This document shows positions 31,986 to 44,462 of a stretch of 64,000 nt of DNA, piece after piece (position 1 is the stretch's first letter; each line of letters starts with the position of its first letter). This DNA comes from Vesta saturnalis. Its lineage: Eukaryota > Arthropoda > Insecta > Coleoptera > Lampyridae. The stretch covers positions 1,462,001-1,526,000 of the forward strand of contig JARFJB010001965.1 of assembly GCA_036346205.1 (NCBI GenBank), given 5' to 3'. The notes beneath the pieces are model-generated. The model did not search any database and was not told the origin of the DNA. It saw only the letters and a list, made by a program, of their open reading frames with translations. The position numbers and the translations under genes are program-made.

Positions 31986-34367
31986 AATTTTAATACAATG
32001 TGTCTATTGTTGATGGTTTCAAGTTAACTTTTTTAATTTTTTATTTCGTGGACTTATTTTTAAATCAACTTAAATAAAGAAAAAGAAAATTGGAAAACTT
32101 AAAGAATATTAATTCATTCAGACAAACTCATCATTCAACATTTTTAATGACATAATGAATTCAAAATGTTTTTTAAATCCCAAGACAAATTTCAAGAGAA
32201 TATTTTTCCAATAGAATGGATTTGATACATGGCCGATAAAGGAAAACTTCCTTTTTCATAACTTCCACATATGAAAAAAACTTATTTGACGTACTAATTA
32301 CTGAATTGTTACAGAATACACCTCAGGAAAAACTTTTAGAGATAAAATTACCTTCAAAGTATGGTAGAGTAGATGAGAATTGACAATTTGTCCCTCACTT
32401 TTCAATCAATCTGTACATTTACGGCAAGAAATACGTTTTACTGATATCTTTTCATCACCGTAAACGACTTGACATTAGTAAGTTAGTTGTCAAAATTTGT
32501 TTGCTATTACAGTTTTGCTGATTTCAATACAAGTTCTTTCTGTTGTAGTGATATTGTAATTTAGTTTTTGAGTCGTTTTGTTCTTGTTATTATTATTGTT
32601 CTTGTTCGTGTTCGTGTTTTCCTTCCTGAGTCATGTTTTCAAATGAAGAATATGCCGATATTCATTATTATTATGGTGTTGTCCAAGGGAATGCGAGTGA
32701 GGCTGCTAGACTGTATGCAGCTGCTTTCCCAAGAAGAATTCATCCAGAAAGAGGGGTGAGATCTGGAGATCTTGGAGGCCACGCCACTGTACCACCTCTT
32801 CCAATCCAACGTTGGGGATAATGTTCGTTTAGCCAATCTCTCACACCTCTTCCGTAGTGGCCAGGGCAACCATCAAGTTGAACCCACGTATCTGATCTTG
32901 TTGCCAATGAAACCTCCTCCATCAATTCAGGGAGGTTTTCTTGAAGGAGATTCAAAAAATTCACTGAATTGGCTCTATCTGGCAGAATATATGGACCAAT
33001 AAGTTGATTGTTGAGTAAACCAACCCAAACATTAACTTTGAACTGGTGTTGAAAGCTATTTGGTCTCATAGTATGTGGGTTCTCATGTGCCCAGACGTGC
33101 GTGTTATGGATATTGAAGATGCCTGACCTTGTAAAGGTGGCCTCATCCGTCCACAAGATTGCTTTTTGGAAATCTCGATCATTCCTAACTGAATTGAGAT
33201 ACCATTGACAAAACTCAATCCGCCGACCTAGATCTCCATCTAAAAGTTCTTGAACTCCCGTCACGTGATACGTACGTGTTCCGTCAGCCTTAAGAGTTCT
33301 CCGTATTGTTTCTCGTGGCATCTGCAATACATTGGATGACCGCCGCAAGCTAGTCTCAGGATTTGCTTCGAAATACTGGATTACGTCGTCAATCCTCTCA
33401 ACATTATGAAATTGCTCTTGGTCTCTTAGGATCCTAAAAGATCCTCTCTCTCTTAGAGCAGTGTGTACTCTAGAGAAAACTCTCCTTTCTGGATGAATTC
33501 TTCTTGGGAAAGCAGCTGCATACAGTCTAGCAGCCTCACTCGCATTCCCTTGGGCAACACCATAATAATAATGAATATCGGCATATTCTTCATTTGAAAA
33601 CATGACTCAGGAAGGAAAACACGAACACGAACAAGAACAATAATAATAACAAGAACAAGAACGACTCAAAAACTAAATTACAATATCACTACAACAGAAA
33701 GAACTCGAACAAATTTTGACAACTAACTTACTAATGTCAAGTCGTTGCTACGGTGATGAAAAGATATCAGTAAAGGAGACGTATTTCTTGCCGTAAATGT
33801 ACAGATTGATTGAAAAGTGAGGGACAAATCGTCAATTCTCATCTACTCTACCATATTTTTGAAGGTAATTTTATGCTCTAAAAGTTTTTCCTGGGGTGTA
33901 TTCCTGTAACAATTCAGTAATTAGTACGTCAACCATAAGTTTTTTTCATATCGCTGTGAAGCTTATGAAAAAAGGAAGTTTTTCCTTTATCGGCCATGTA
34001 TCAAATCCATCTCTATTGGAAAAATATTCCTCTTGGAAATTTGTCTTGGGATTTGAAAAAAAATCATTTCTGAACTCATTATGTCATTAAAAATGTTGAA
34101 TGATGAGTTTGTCTCGAATGAATTCAATATTCTTTAAGGCAATTTCATCTTCTACAAATTTCTCCTAATGTGTTTTCTTGTAACTCTTCTAGTTTGGAAG
34201 ATACAGTGTGATTTAAAAAATAAGTCCACGAAATAGAAAAAATTAAAAAAAAGTTAACATCTTGGAAACCATCAACAATAGACACACCTTGTATTAACAA
34301 TTTTTTGTTCCTTTTGGCCAGAGGAATCAGCTGTTTTCGTTTTGGCCATCGAGTTTGGGTCACCCTG
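31986..34367 (-). mobile_element. Rearranged DD41D-type Tc1/mariner transposon
   Basis: The right end is clean: read on the minus strand it starts with TA then CAGGGTGACCCAAACTCG. TA at 34368-34369 joins it to LTR sequence. From the right end inwards run a 5' leader, the transposase start (33603) and most of the transposase. At about 32757 the sequence switches to an inverted copy of the element's own first part (32757 back to about 31986), including the first about 40 codons of transposase on the plus strand (32633-32755). The element is therefore a large hairpin of two 5' halves and lacks its own 3' end. It sits inside the right LTR of gypsy #2. Confidence 0.8.
32740..33603 (-). pseudogene. 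DD41D mariner transposase, 3'-truncated
   Basis: An uninterrupted 287-codon frame. The N-terminal helix-turn-helix region starts MFSNEEYADIHYYYG. The central part contains RRIEFCQWYLN, then the catalytic core: first Asp in ILWTDEATFTRSG, VNVWVGLLNNQLIGPYIL, and second Asp in VQLDGCPGHY (the family usually has HDGAP here). It ends SPDLTPL exactly where the third catalytic Asp should follow. The spacing from the second Asp to that site would be 41 residues. The breakpoint at about 32757 replaces the last residues. Without the third Asp it cannot be catalytic. The absence of stops suggests a fairly recent insertion. Confidence 0.88.
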
Positions 34368-34459
34368 TATACGCGATGCATGTAATACATATTCATTGGT
34401 GGTTAATAAATTTTGAGTCAGAAGTGCTATTAATTGTTTTTATTATTTTATTTCTTACT
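34368..34459 (+). repeat. Right LTR of gypsy #2, 3' part
   Basis: TACGCGATGCATGTAATACA, TTCATTG.TGGTTAAT and TTTTATTATTTTATTTCTTA match 21721-21800. The copy starts exactly after the TA next to the transposon end, so the transposon inserted at the TATA inside the LTR. About 90 bp of LTR between the two right pieces (equivalent to 21630-21718) are not recognisable. Confidence 0.85.
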
Positions 34460-36250
34460 AAGACTTCAAAGCATAAAATTATTTTCGATTTCTGTGAGAA
34501 AGTGCAGCATTAAACCTAAAAATGTGTCAGCAAACTGCTCTATTTTGTTGTCCAGTAGAATTTATTACCAAAATTAGATGTAATGAATAGTAACCGTATT
34601 TATTGCATAATCAAGAATTATTTCATTTGTAACACAAACCTCTAGTGCACATTCTGAAGTAATACTGATGTCGTTTCTTTAAATTTTCTGTTACAAGAAA
34701 CAGTTAAATAAAAAAATGGTAAAATCGTTTGTAAACATTTTGTGTTCGTAAAAAAATATCTACAAACAATCTTGCTTTTATCAGAAATAAGTAATATTGT
34801 GAACATATATTACTCAAGATTATAATGGAAATATTTATATTATCGACAGTTTTATGGAAATTTATAAACTCGTAAATACAAGTATTCGAATGTAAACGTG
34901 TATACATTACACGCCTTGTTAACTGTCAGTATCTTTTTAAAAATGTTGAATTATAATGTATTAATTGTAATAATTGAAATTCTTATATAAAGAATAAAAC
35001 CAACCGTTTAAAATTATGCCCTAAATTGTATTCATTTAAATTCATTAAATATTGAATAGGTAACCTGTAGAACCCAAGCTTTCTTTCATTTAAATACAAA
35101 TGAAGTATCAAAGTGGCGAAAATTAACTACAATTTAGGCTATTATTTTGTATCAACATAACGTGTGAAATCATAACTGAACGTCAGCTGAACTACGAATA
35201 GTATTCAAAATTTTAACTCTGCGCTTCCGGCCATATCAAGTATTTTTAAAATAAATTACAATTTAGGATCCGCTTACATTGCGGCAATATCCATTTCAAT
35301 ATTTGCTTTGTGGTTTTTTATTTCGCTCAGCTCCCTTTTGCGAAAGCACGGACGTAGCTTTACAGTTCAGCGGAAACTTCTCCATAATACGTTTCAAATA
35401 TAAAATTCTGATTTTATACGCTGTTTGTGTGGATATTGCAATTTCGTCTAGACACTGAAATATATTTTCGTTCACAAAGAACTCGTTCGATCATATTTAG
35501 TGGCTTTTTCGGAATCAATCGCTTAAAAATGAGCAAGAAGCAAAATATTTTAGATAAACCATTTATTGTTGTCAATGGCACCCCCATATGTTGTGACGGA
35601 CCAACAGACACGTCCTGTTACCACTGGTCACCCTACACACATCTGGCCGTCTCGTATATTTTAACATCCAGCAAGCAAATTGCACGCATAGCATTTGTCA
35701 TCTCTTTTCCCTTAACTTTAATTCAAAGCCAAAGCTTGACGTTCAGTGGTTTCATTTTTAAACAAACATGCACCGGTAGAATTAAAACGTCATAACGGAA
35801 ATAGAACCGAGGGATGGACTTTGGCGATCTACATATACTGCCGGGGCGGCACAGGTTGAAAATACTAATGACTTTAATACCCAAGGGGTGAAAAGCTTGT
35901 TATTCTGTTCATTTGAAAATTAAAGTAGTGTAGATCAGTAATTGAATCATTGCTTCCGTTTATGCTTTATTAATTGAAATTTTCAAGGTGTTTATAATTG
36001 ATCAGTTCATAACGACAAATATTTTTATGCAGATTTTTTAAATAAAAAAATGTTGCTAAATTGACCCTATGTTATCAAACGAAAATAAATACCGCATGGA
36101 AAGGAGAACATAATTTTCGCGATACTGTGCAATTTGTCCATTTTACCGAAACATTCGTACAATATAAATTGTTTCATTATATTATTAAGTGGAAAAATTT
36201 GCTTATGACACCTATCTAATATTAATAAAATTATATTGATTTTCATATAT
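34460..36250. other. AT-rich non-coding stretch
   Basis: Several short frames (for example 35427-35795) show no family motif and overlap antisense frames. Nothing else is supported. Confidence 0.5.
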
Positions 36251-36252
36251 TA

Positions 36253-37057
36253 GGATGGCCTATAAAAAATGACGTTTTTTATGGAAAACTTTATTTAATG
36301 GTAAAATAACAAATGAAAACTTTTATTCACCAATCCAGGGTAACGCCGACTAAGAGCATCATGCATCCTATCCAACTGTTGACTGTAAAGGTTACCATCA
36401 ATCATCTGCCCATCAGGAACCAACTCAAAGTGAATAATCCCTTCAAAATTCCACCATTCACAAAGCATAACCTTCCTTTGGAACCTTTCTCGTTTCGGAA
36501 CCGGCAATGCAGATTGCCCAACAGTAATTCACTAATTTTCTGTGCTAGGATTATTGAAGTAAATCCGATTGAAAAGCAGTTGATCACAAACCTGATCTCC
36601 CCTTTCTTCCATTGCTGGCGTTAAGTCGTGAGGAACTTCTCTACAGCGTCTGTTGGCTTTTCCAAGTTGATGCAAATGGCGCCCTACTGTTTCTTTGGAA
36701 TACCCAAGTTCTGCTGACAACTTACGGGTAAATTTTCGAAACCAGCGCTGCGCCGTACGAATGTTCACTATTCCTTCCTCTTCCAGTTCGTATATTTTTT
36801 TAACCAAGGCGGTTGAGGAAACTTTTTGTTTCCAGTAATGACGCAACAGTATCAAAATATCGTATTTTTCGTCTGCCATTTTGACATTTATTGTTAGTTA
36901 GAAGCAAAAGAATATCAGAAGAAAATTAGACTGGGACATTCGCCTGTTTGATTAATTTTTAAGACTGCATAACATTAACATATAAAATGTTTTCTAGATA
37001 GGAGCAGAAGGGCTCAATAAGAAACTCTAAAAAAACGACATTTTTTATGGGCCACCC
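36253..37057 (-). mobile_element. Internally deleted mariner element
   Basis: The terminal inverted repeats are about 30 bp. The left starts GGATGGCCTATAAAAAATGA and the right, on the minus strand, GGGTGGCCCATAAAAAATGT. Both are flanked by TA (36251-36252 and 37058-37059). At 805 bp it is shorter than the about 1.3 kb of complete mariners. Two coding remnants are inside, on the minus strand. Confidence 0.9.
36295..36879 (-). pseudogene. Mariner transposase remnants
   Basis: From 36879 the frame reads MADEKYDILILLRHYWKQKV, then IVNIRTAQRWFRKF, the paired helix-turn-helix start of mariner transposases, and LHQLGKANRRCREVPHDLT. It stops at about 36532. A second frame (36507-36295) continues with KVMLCEWWNFEGIIHFELVP and LYSQQLDRMHDALSRRYPGL. 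The part with the first catalytic Asp between them and the part with the second and third Asp after them are deleted, so the copy is non-autonomous. Confidence 0.9.
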
Positions 37058-37235
37058 TAATATTATATTCACATGCCGTCATGATCAAGTGATACTATTT
37101 ATGTCGCGACATTGTTTAAAAAAGGTTCAAACGCGTCATGAAAAATCTGGCCGATGGGCTTCGGCACAATACTTTCTCGTATAAGAAAACTAACTGCCCA
37201 CAGCAATTCCTAACTCCGTATAACTTGCAATACAA

Positions 37236-37990
37236 GGCATACTTAGCTACAAAATTATTTTTTTCTTACTCACCCTGTATTTTGCAAATGACTGTATATT
37301 TTTAAATATTTGGATAGCACGAGAAATTAACTTTAAAGTACTTTAGAACTGTTTTTGAAACTTTGATATAAAATATTAAAAAAAATATAGCAGTTCAATA
37401 GCTATGTATGTCTATTATATAATCCCTTCATTTCAAGATTTCATTTTTATTAGAAACTGATATTTTTAAATTTTAAAATTCCTAACTCCGGTCCTGGATA
37501 AGATAGAAATCTCATAAAGCGCATTATATTTTCGTTATATGTGAATATAAATTATGTAATTTTAAAAGCTACAGGCATTATAACTGCAATGTAATAAGGT
37601 ATACTTATCTACACCTACACCTTATATTTTGCAATAACTGTATATTTTTACGTTTTTCGATAGCATGAGAAATTAGCTTTAAAATACTTTAGATTTGTTT
37701 TTGAAACTTTAATATGAAATATTAAAAAAATTTAAAACATAATCTTTTTTTGTTATTTTCGGCAAAACCGGAAGCTCTAGAAATATTTCAATATAGCAGT
37801 TTAACAGCTATGTATGTCTACTATATAATCTCTTAATTCCAAGATTTTATTTTTATCAGAAGCATAGTTATGAGTGGTTGAAATTTTCAAATTTGGAAAT
37901 TTCTCCCGCCAATCCTGGAGAAGTTAGAGAAATCTCATAAAGCTCATCATATTTTTGTTACATGTGACTATAAAATAAATAAATTTAAAA
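37236..37990. repeat. Two diverged direct repeats, period about 362 bp
   Basis: The segment 37236-37564 recurs at about 37600-37990. Shared strings include AACTGTATATTTTTA (near match), TTTTTGAAACTTT.ATAT, CAGCTATGTATGTCTA.TAT and AAATCTCATAAAGC. The second copy has an insertion with GGCAAAACCGGAAG. Neither copy has coding potential. Confidence 0.7.
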
Positions 37991-39590
37991 AAATTGCCAG
38001 AGCCGTTTTTGAGAAAATCAATTTTGAAAAAAAGGGCAATTTTAACACCGTAATTAAGGGCAAAATTTGATTTTTTTCAAAAATATTTAGAAACCGTTCG
38101 AAAGCATGTACTTTTATTTACAAGTTGCGATTTTCAAATTGCAAATAGCTTTTATGGTTTCTTAGTGACAGCGCAAGTGCCGAAATGTACTAAAATCGCC
38201 ATATTGGCTGCCATTTTGAATTTAAATTTTTTGTTACAGCCCTTTTTTGTGTTGTATTAAATATACCTTAATTTAAGGTCTTTCATTCATGTAGTTGTAA
38301 ATAAGAAAAAGTTATTAATTATTGAAATTTAGGTATGAGGTAGGCAACTTAATTTACATATCTTCATAGTGCATACTTTCGTAAAGATTTATATTCCCAT
38401 AAATTGTTTTCTGGTCATTTGAGTTGCGCAACGCATCGTAACTTAATTCTATGCGCAAAGGCATTGGACGCACGACCTCTTCATCTACTTTCTAAGCATC
38501 CATTTTGATGACTTCCTGATGCACCTTGCAGCAGGAAGCGTTGTGGTTTTTTTACCAAAATTTTATGTGAAAGTGCCATAAATTTTATGGTAAGATATCT
38601 TTTAACTTATACTAAAAATTAAAACATTTGCTCTTTTCAGGCACTTTTATTATAGTTCAGTTTTTACTGTTTCTTTTATTTTGCTTTTATCGCAATTTAA
38701 ACTTTAATTACATTCTAAGTACGCATCTAATTTTACTGCTGCGTACGTTTCCATTTTATTATTGCAAATTTTATTGGAAAATTTCAAAGAATGCATTAAA
38801 CAGTTTATTCAATTTTTAAGAAGAAAATTTTTAAAAGATAAAATTCCAGTTTGGGTGTGGCCGATAACAAAAGCATTGTTATAGCGAATATTGCGCAATT
38901 ACACAAGCATTACGTCATCTTGGTATGCATTTCCGCTTCACATTTTTTATAATACCAGGGATCATCAGGAAGATTTTGTATATATTGTACAGGTATAATG
39001 TTTAATGATTTTTTACTATTTTAAGGTTTTTACATTTAGTTTTTAAGAAATATTTTATTTAATCATCTCTCATCTTCTGTTAATAAACATAATTGTATAT
39101 TGTTATTTTTTACATTTTGATAAATTTTATTGTTAACTAACTCGGTTTAGTTGTTCCGGGATAACTAAAAAATAACTTGGTGCCCGAGATCGTTTTGTTA
39201 GTGTTATATTACAATTTTTTATTATTTATGTTAAGTGAAAATAACAGCAAATTTAGAGGTAATTGAGCAAATCAAAATTATTGAACTGGCCCACTTGAAT
39301 TTACCGACTAGAGTCAAATGTACTATTGTGGTGAATGGTTGTATCTCCAGTCAATATGACGATTTGTGTGTTTGGAGAACTTACTTTATTATTTCATTAT
39401 TACTTACATTCATTTTATTAAATTACACCACTTATATATTTTATATTTTAAAAAAAAATTTGTTCGATCGGGGTTTAGGGTTACTAACTTGCCATCAAAG
39501 GTAGTCTTTCTGGCTCTGGTTTTGTAAATGCTCACCCCAAAAAACCACTCTCAGTTCGCCCCCCATTAATTGATTTTTACGAAAAGCCAG
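37991..39590. other. AT-rich DNA with repeat texture, no gene recognised
   Basis: At 37993-38015 GCCAGAGCCGTTTTTGAGAA resembles tails of widespread arthropod repeats. Hydrophobic frames at 38628-38819 and 39235-39504 lack motifs. Confidence 0.4.
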
Positions 39591-39594
39591 TTTT

Positions 39595-40790
39595 ATACAT
39601 AACTTCCAGATCTAGGGGCTCATGTCAAATCTCATTAAAATCGATCAAATAGGCACGGAGCCACACACAGACACAGACAGAGATACACGAATTTTTTTTT
39701 CGCGAAATCGATGTTTTCCGACTTTGGGAACACGAAAATGTTGAAATCCGCGAAAAAAAATTTCAAAATTGTGTACTAGGTGAATCCTAATGCATTACAG
39801 GACTTTCTTGCAAAATACTAAAAAAAAATATAGTGTATTTTTATATCTTTGAAATATTCAGCTGTTTTATAAATATTTAACAAAAACCAAAAACTGATCC
39901 GAGACATCCAGACATCATGGTCGATCTTGACGAAACTTGGCCAAACGTCGTAAAATGAGCTAATAAGTCGATTAAGCGAGAGTAAACAAAAAGTCTATTG
40001 CATAACATTTTGTAGCTAGATATGTATATTACGTTGAAAGTTAAAAATAGATGTCTCGCTTATCTTTCAAGATAACTATGGACTGTTTCATATCATTTTA
40101 AGGCAAATATCGCTCCCTTTCAAATAAACGAAGAATATGTGTATGTTATACCAGCAATACGAGAAATGTTTTCAATTTCCGGAAAAACCGGAAGTAGTGT
40201 TTTCATCAGAATAATATCATTTCATTAGCACAAATGAACAAAGTTTATTTCTAAAATCCCAAGTTCGTAACCAAAATAGTTAGAAAGTTATAACAATATC
40301 AATATTAAATATTTACTAGCAGCTTTAGAAGAAGTAGCATAAATTATTACGTAAAGAAATCTCTTTACAGAACCGTTATTTAACTACGCATATCTATTTC
40401 CAATATCTTTAACGGCATCGGAAATATATGTTTCTAAAAAGAGTATATGTAACTGTAACTGCCGCCATATTCAATTTTGAAAGTTTTAAAAAGTTGCATT
40501 TCATGCGAGTTATTGATGATCTGAATTTCAATATTCTATGTTAAAATTTGAAAATTTGCCCCCAAAATAACACCCTTACTTTCACCCCCTGTATACCTAT
40601 TGCGTTTAAAAACTGGTTACCTCACCATAATTGTCTCGTAGGCCTTCATTCCAAATTTCATCAAAATCGTCCGTATAGTTTCGGCTGGCGAGTGACTACA
40701 GACACACAAACATACATACCAGCAGACAATTTGAAAAATTTTCTAAAATTTTTTTCGGGTTCAGGGGGTCGTAAAACATCAAAATAACAC
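39595..40790. repeat. Pair of related repeat tails
   Basis: Two places share the order TCAAAT.TCATTAAAATCG or TTTCATCAAAATCGTCCG followed by an ACAGACACA-type run (39627-39690 and 40658-40725). This is a string combination found at the ends of non-autonomous arthropod repeats. CCGGAAAAACCGGAAG at about 40182 recalls the GGCAAAACCGGAAG at 37765. The exact family is unknown to me. Confidence 0.4.
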
Positions 40791-42417
40791 AACTTATTTT
40801 TTTTAATTTTTTTTTCGACAGCAATACTTTCGTTAAAATTATTAATTTCACTCCCAATTAATCTAGGGCGAAATTGACATACGACGAAATTAACATACAC
40901 TTTAATAATCAATCAGAACCCAACACCTTTTTTTTATGTTTTAATAAAAAAAATATCAACACATCAATAATATATTTTGGTATGACTGTTGGAGTACCCC
41001 TTTCCGCAGCTCGTTAGGATTTAGTGCTAATTAATGAAGTGTGTATTTTTCATAACGTAGATTATAAGCTCGTGTAACGAATGTAACATAACTCGTGTAG
41101 TGTATACCGTGTTTTATGCAATCAATGTATACTGCGTTCAATTGCGTTTAAACTGCTATTAATTAATATTAAAAAATAATCGTGCACCAGAAATAAAAAT
41201 AATATTATTGTTTTCGTAAAACCTAATGAGTACGATTGTAACATTAAATATTTGGCTCCATTTTGGATACACTGAAAGCTTCTGATGATGAATAATTAGT
41301 TTGAACAATTTGAACAATACAAAATATTTTTTAATGCTGCAATTGCAAGGTTTGTTAATGATTCATAATGAGATGGAAGAAAAGAAGATGATACATAATT
41401 ATGCAGTCAGATGCAACCCCATACATGTTGAAAACTGCATTGTTATTATAAATTCCGTGCAATTGATTAGATAGGTAGGTAACCAATTTGAATTATACAC
41501 CTTTAAGCTATATTAAGTACCGATAGTTACAAAGACGCATCGGATTTTCCGTTGCATGATCATACAAAACTAACTAAAGTACGTCCCAGAGTATCAGAGA
41601 GTAATAAATCATGTTATTAGTGAAACAGTGGGTGAAATGAATAAAGTGAGAGTAACTACTCGGAGTAAATACTCAACAGTATAAATTTAAAGCGGGGTTT
41701 CATTTCAATTTTGTATGAATAAAAATGGTTTTAGGTATAAGAGTTTAAAATTTTCGTGTTAGTACTAATTATTTGTGTGTCCTTTTCAAACTTGAAAGAA
41801 GGGTTTTTTACACAAAAATACTTTTATACACGTTATTTGTAAGAAAAAATTGCATCCTGAGAAAACAAAAGCTTATGGTGAAATTTGCAAATCTTACCAA
41901 ACAAATTTTGGAAGTATTTTGATACAGAATCAATTAATAAAGAAAATCAACATCATGAAAACAACTGAAAATGCAAGCTTGAGGCTACAAGCGATCAGAT
42001 TCAAGATTTTTAAAGTATGTTCCCAAGTTATGGAGTACTAACTCATTTATTCATACGAACATAAAGTACATACTTGTTTGTCGACCTTGAAAGAGTAGAT
42101 ACTCTTCAGTAAGAATCTGCTCAAATTTTTATTCATACGAATCGCACTCCGTTTTATTCATGTCACCCAGTGTCGTTTTTTTTTGCATGGAAGCGGCAAA
42201 CAGAAATCAGTAGCAAACTGAACTAGTTTGAACGAAAATGCTGTAAATGTGCCGCTTGCAAAATATTATGTTAAATAAGGATGTGAACTGGTAAATGAAC
42301 GATACATTAAAATTCGACTTAAGTCTGAAGATCAGACAACTCATAAATTAATTATAAGACAATTGAAAGGCGTGAAAGTATTAAGCATTTATTTTAGATT
42401 TGGCTATTTCAAAATTT
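40791..42417. other. AT-rich non-coding stretch
   Basis: I see no coding, RNA or repeat signal beyond base composition. Confidence 0.5.
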
Positions 42418-43080
42418 TTATGTTTTGATCAATATAAAATAATTACAAATGTAGTTTACGTTAATTTTTTTACATTTAATATTGTCATAAAGGTAGGTTT
42501 TGGAAACAAATGCGTCTTTATCATAGTTATCCGATTCGGAAGAGCTGTCATCTTGTCGTACGGATATTATAACGGGTTCTATAGTTTCTTTCGTTATCAC
42601 ATCAAGTTCCTACATACTCTGTTCCTATTTAATTCATGATCAACACACTTTGTCCACTTTTCTGCATTGACGTTGTCTACGGCTTGCACTAAAAGCAGCC
42701 ACACGTCACTTAATTTAAAAGTCGTATCGTTACGACCTACTTTACTTTTTATTTGAGCCCAAACTAACTCGTTTGAGCATAGTTTCTTCAAATTGTATCT
42801 GTTTTGATGTTTACAATTTGCCAATTTCTCCTTTTTTCCATGCAGTTGTTCGTAGGCGCTCGACTTGCTTAGAATGGTAACTTGCGAAATCCAGAACAAT
42901 TGCAGCTTCCCGTAGAATGTTTGCTATCATTTGTTCAAAATATGTGCTTGGACTCAAACACAAGTAAACCATTTTTTAAGAATCCATTAGCGCTACCTAT
43001 ATGTGTAATAATTAGTCGTCGATCTTTGCACAATGGTTTATTTATTCCAATTGACAAACAGAATAAAAGTTATGTAAATT
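42418..43080 (-). pseudogene. DDE (IS630/Tc1-type) transposase C-terminal remnant
   Basis: On the minus strand RRLIITHIGSANGFLKNGLL (about 43020-42960) is the strand region before the second catalytic Asp. A deletion removes the middle. KVGRNDTTFKLSDVWLLLVQ and WTKCVDHELNRN (about 42740-42635) are the segment just after the third acidic residue, and an acidic serine tail, RQDDSSSESDNYDKDA, ends it. The order and motifs fit transposases of the DDE_3 type found in many insects. Several frame changes; dead. Confidence 0.7.
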
Positions 43081-43461
43081 AAATTATCTTTAAAAAATAC
43101 GGTTACACACTTTCCTATAAAGTTGACCGTTATTCAAATATTGAAAAGATTTGAATTTTCGGCCGCCAAATTACGCGTCGTGTTAAAAAATTGGATAGAT
43201 CATTTTGATCACCTGTTAAACTTTTACTTTTACGTAAATTCAACCAATCCCAGTGCATAATTCCAACCAATGAATGACAATTATACTGATAATTTTGCAT
43301 GGTGCTGTTTTATCACTAGAAACACTTAATTATCGTTAGCACATAAAATTACATTGAATATTACAATAGTATACTAAGATGCGGTTTTATCACATGAATC
43401 CAAGTTTAAAAAACGAGCCGCGCAGCCACATTGTTATTTAACAAGTAATATGTAAAAAGAA
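43081..43461. other. Short AT-rich spacer
   Basis: Nothing recognised. Confidence 0.5.
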
Positions 43462-43850
43462 AAAAATGACACATGCTTTATTCCCTCCCCAAGGTGGATG
43501 GCGGGCTGCTTAAACTTCCAAAGCCCCTTCAGCCACCATCATGGATTCCCAACATGCATACATTAGGTATGTATGCACGGTGGGTTTAAGAATACGTGCG
43601 GTCAGAATAGGATCGGAAGTAACGGAGTTAGGATTCTGAGGGATAAATACTACTCCAGAATTCACCGCACACGGTGTGCGTATACACAGTGGCCATTTCG
43701 CTATATGTGCATGCTGAAAACCCGCTGAAAAAACCTCACACAGGGTAGACTGTAACGGGAATTGAACCCATTGCCTCCCGAATACTAATCAGATTGTGTT
43801 ATCACAACTCTACTAGCGGTATATGTAGGACACCACCGTCATTTATACGT
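43462..43850 (-). mobile_element. Candidate tRNA-derived SINE, copy 1
   Basis: Read on the minus strand, a head with GGTTCAATTCCCG (43756-43768), a good internal promoter B box, is followed by a body with CCGATCCTATTCTGACCGCA, ATGTTGGGAATCCAT and AAGCAGCCCGCC. The 3' end is GGGAATAAAGCATGTGTCAT and a T-rich tail. A second copy of the body is at 59978-60152. The A box is not clear, so the tRNA origin is an inference. Confidence 0.6.
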
Positions 43851-44460
43851 GTCCTTTTAAAAGTTTAGTTTTCTGGTATACCTGGTTCGTATCCCATTGG
43901 CGTAGACTACCTGCTAGTTTGGGTTGCTGAAACCCATGTAATCCGCTTAATTACGCTTCGGCTCATTGAAAATAAGACCGGTGAATAATACACTGACGTT
44001 ATATGTATTATTTCTTGCGTTTAATATTCACACTTCTAGCAATCATTAAAAAATAATTTTTTTAAAATAAAGCAACAAGAAGAATTAAATAAACAATAGA
44101 TTTTATGCTTTAATATAATATGCACAGTAAGCATTCTTATGAAAATACACGACTTTTTGCTTTCTTGGGAGACTGAATATAGGAACTCCGTCGTTTTCTG
44201 TTGCAAACTGTGACGCTTCTTGCAAAATTCTTTAAATACTTCGAACGAAAACGCCCATACATTTACTGATAGGTTTCTTAGTGTTTGTTTTGGTATCTTC
44301 AGAAAAAGGAGTTAAAAATATTGTAAATGACTTGTCATACTTGTTTATGTGCGCGTTTGGTTTGTTTGGGATAGACATTTTTAATTTTGATAAAGACTTT
44401 AAGCGATTAGAAATGATATTTAGTAAAAACTAAGACTAGTTCGAATGATAATGTTTAATA
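43851..44460. other. Non-coding spacer
   Basis: No motif recognised. Confidence 0.5.
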
Positions 44461-44462
44461 TA

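Noticed and set aside
35427..35795. 122-codon plus-strand frame as a host exon
   Set aside because: No family motif, and an antisense frame overlaps it; composition is not distinctive.
38628..38819. Hydrophobic 63-codon frame as a membrane peptide
   Set aside because: AT-rich DNA gives Phe/Leu/Ile-rich frames by chance; no supporting context.
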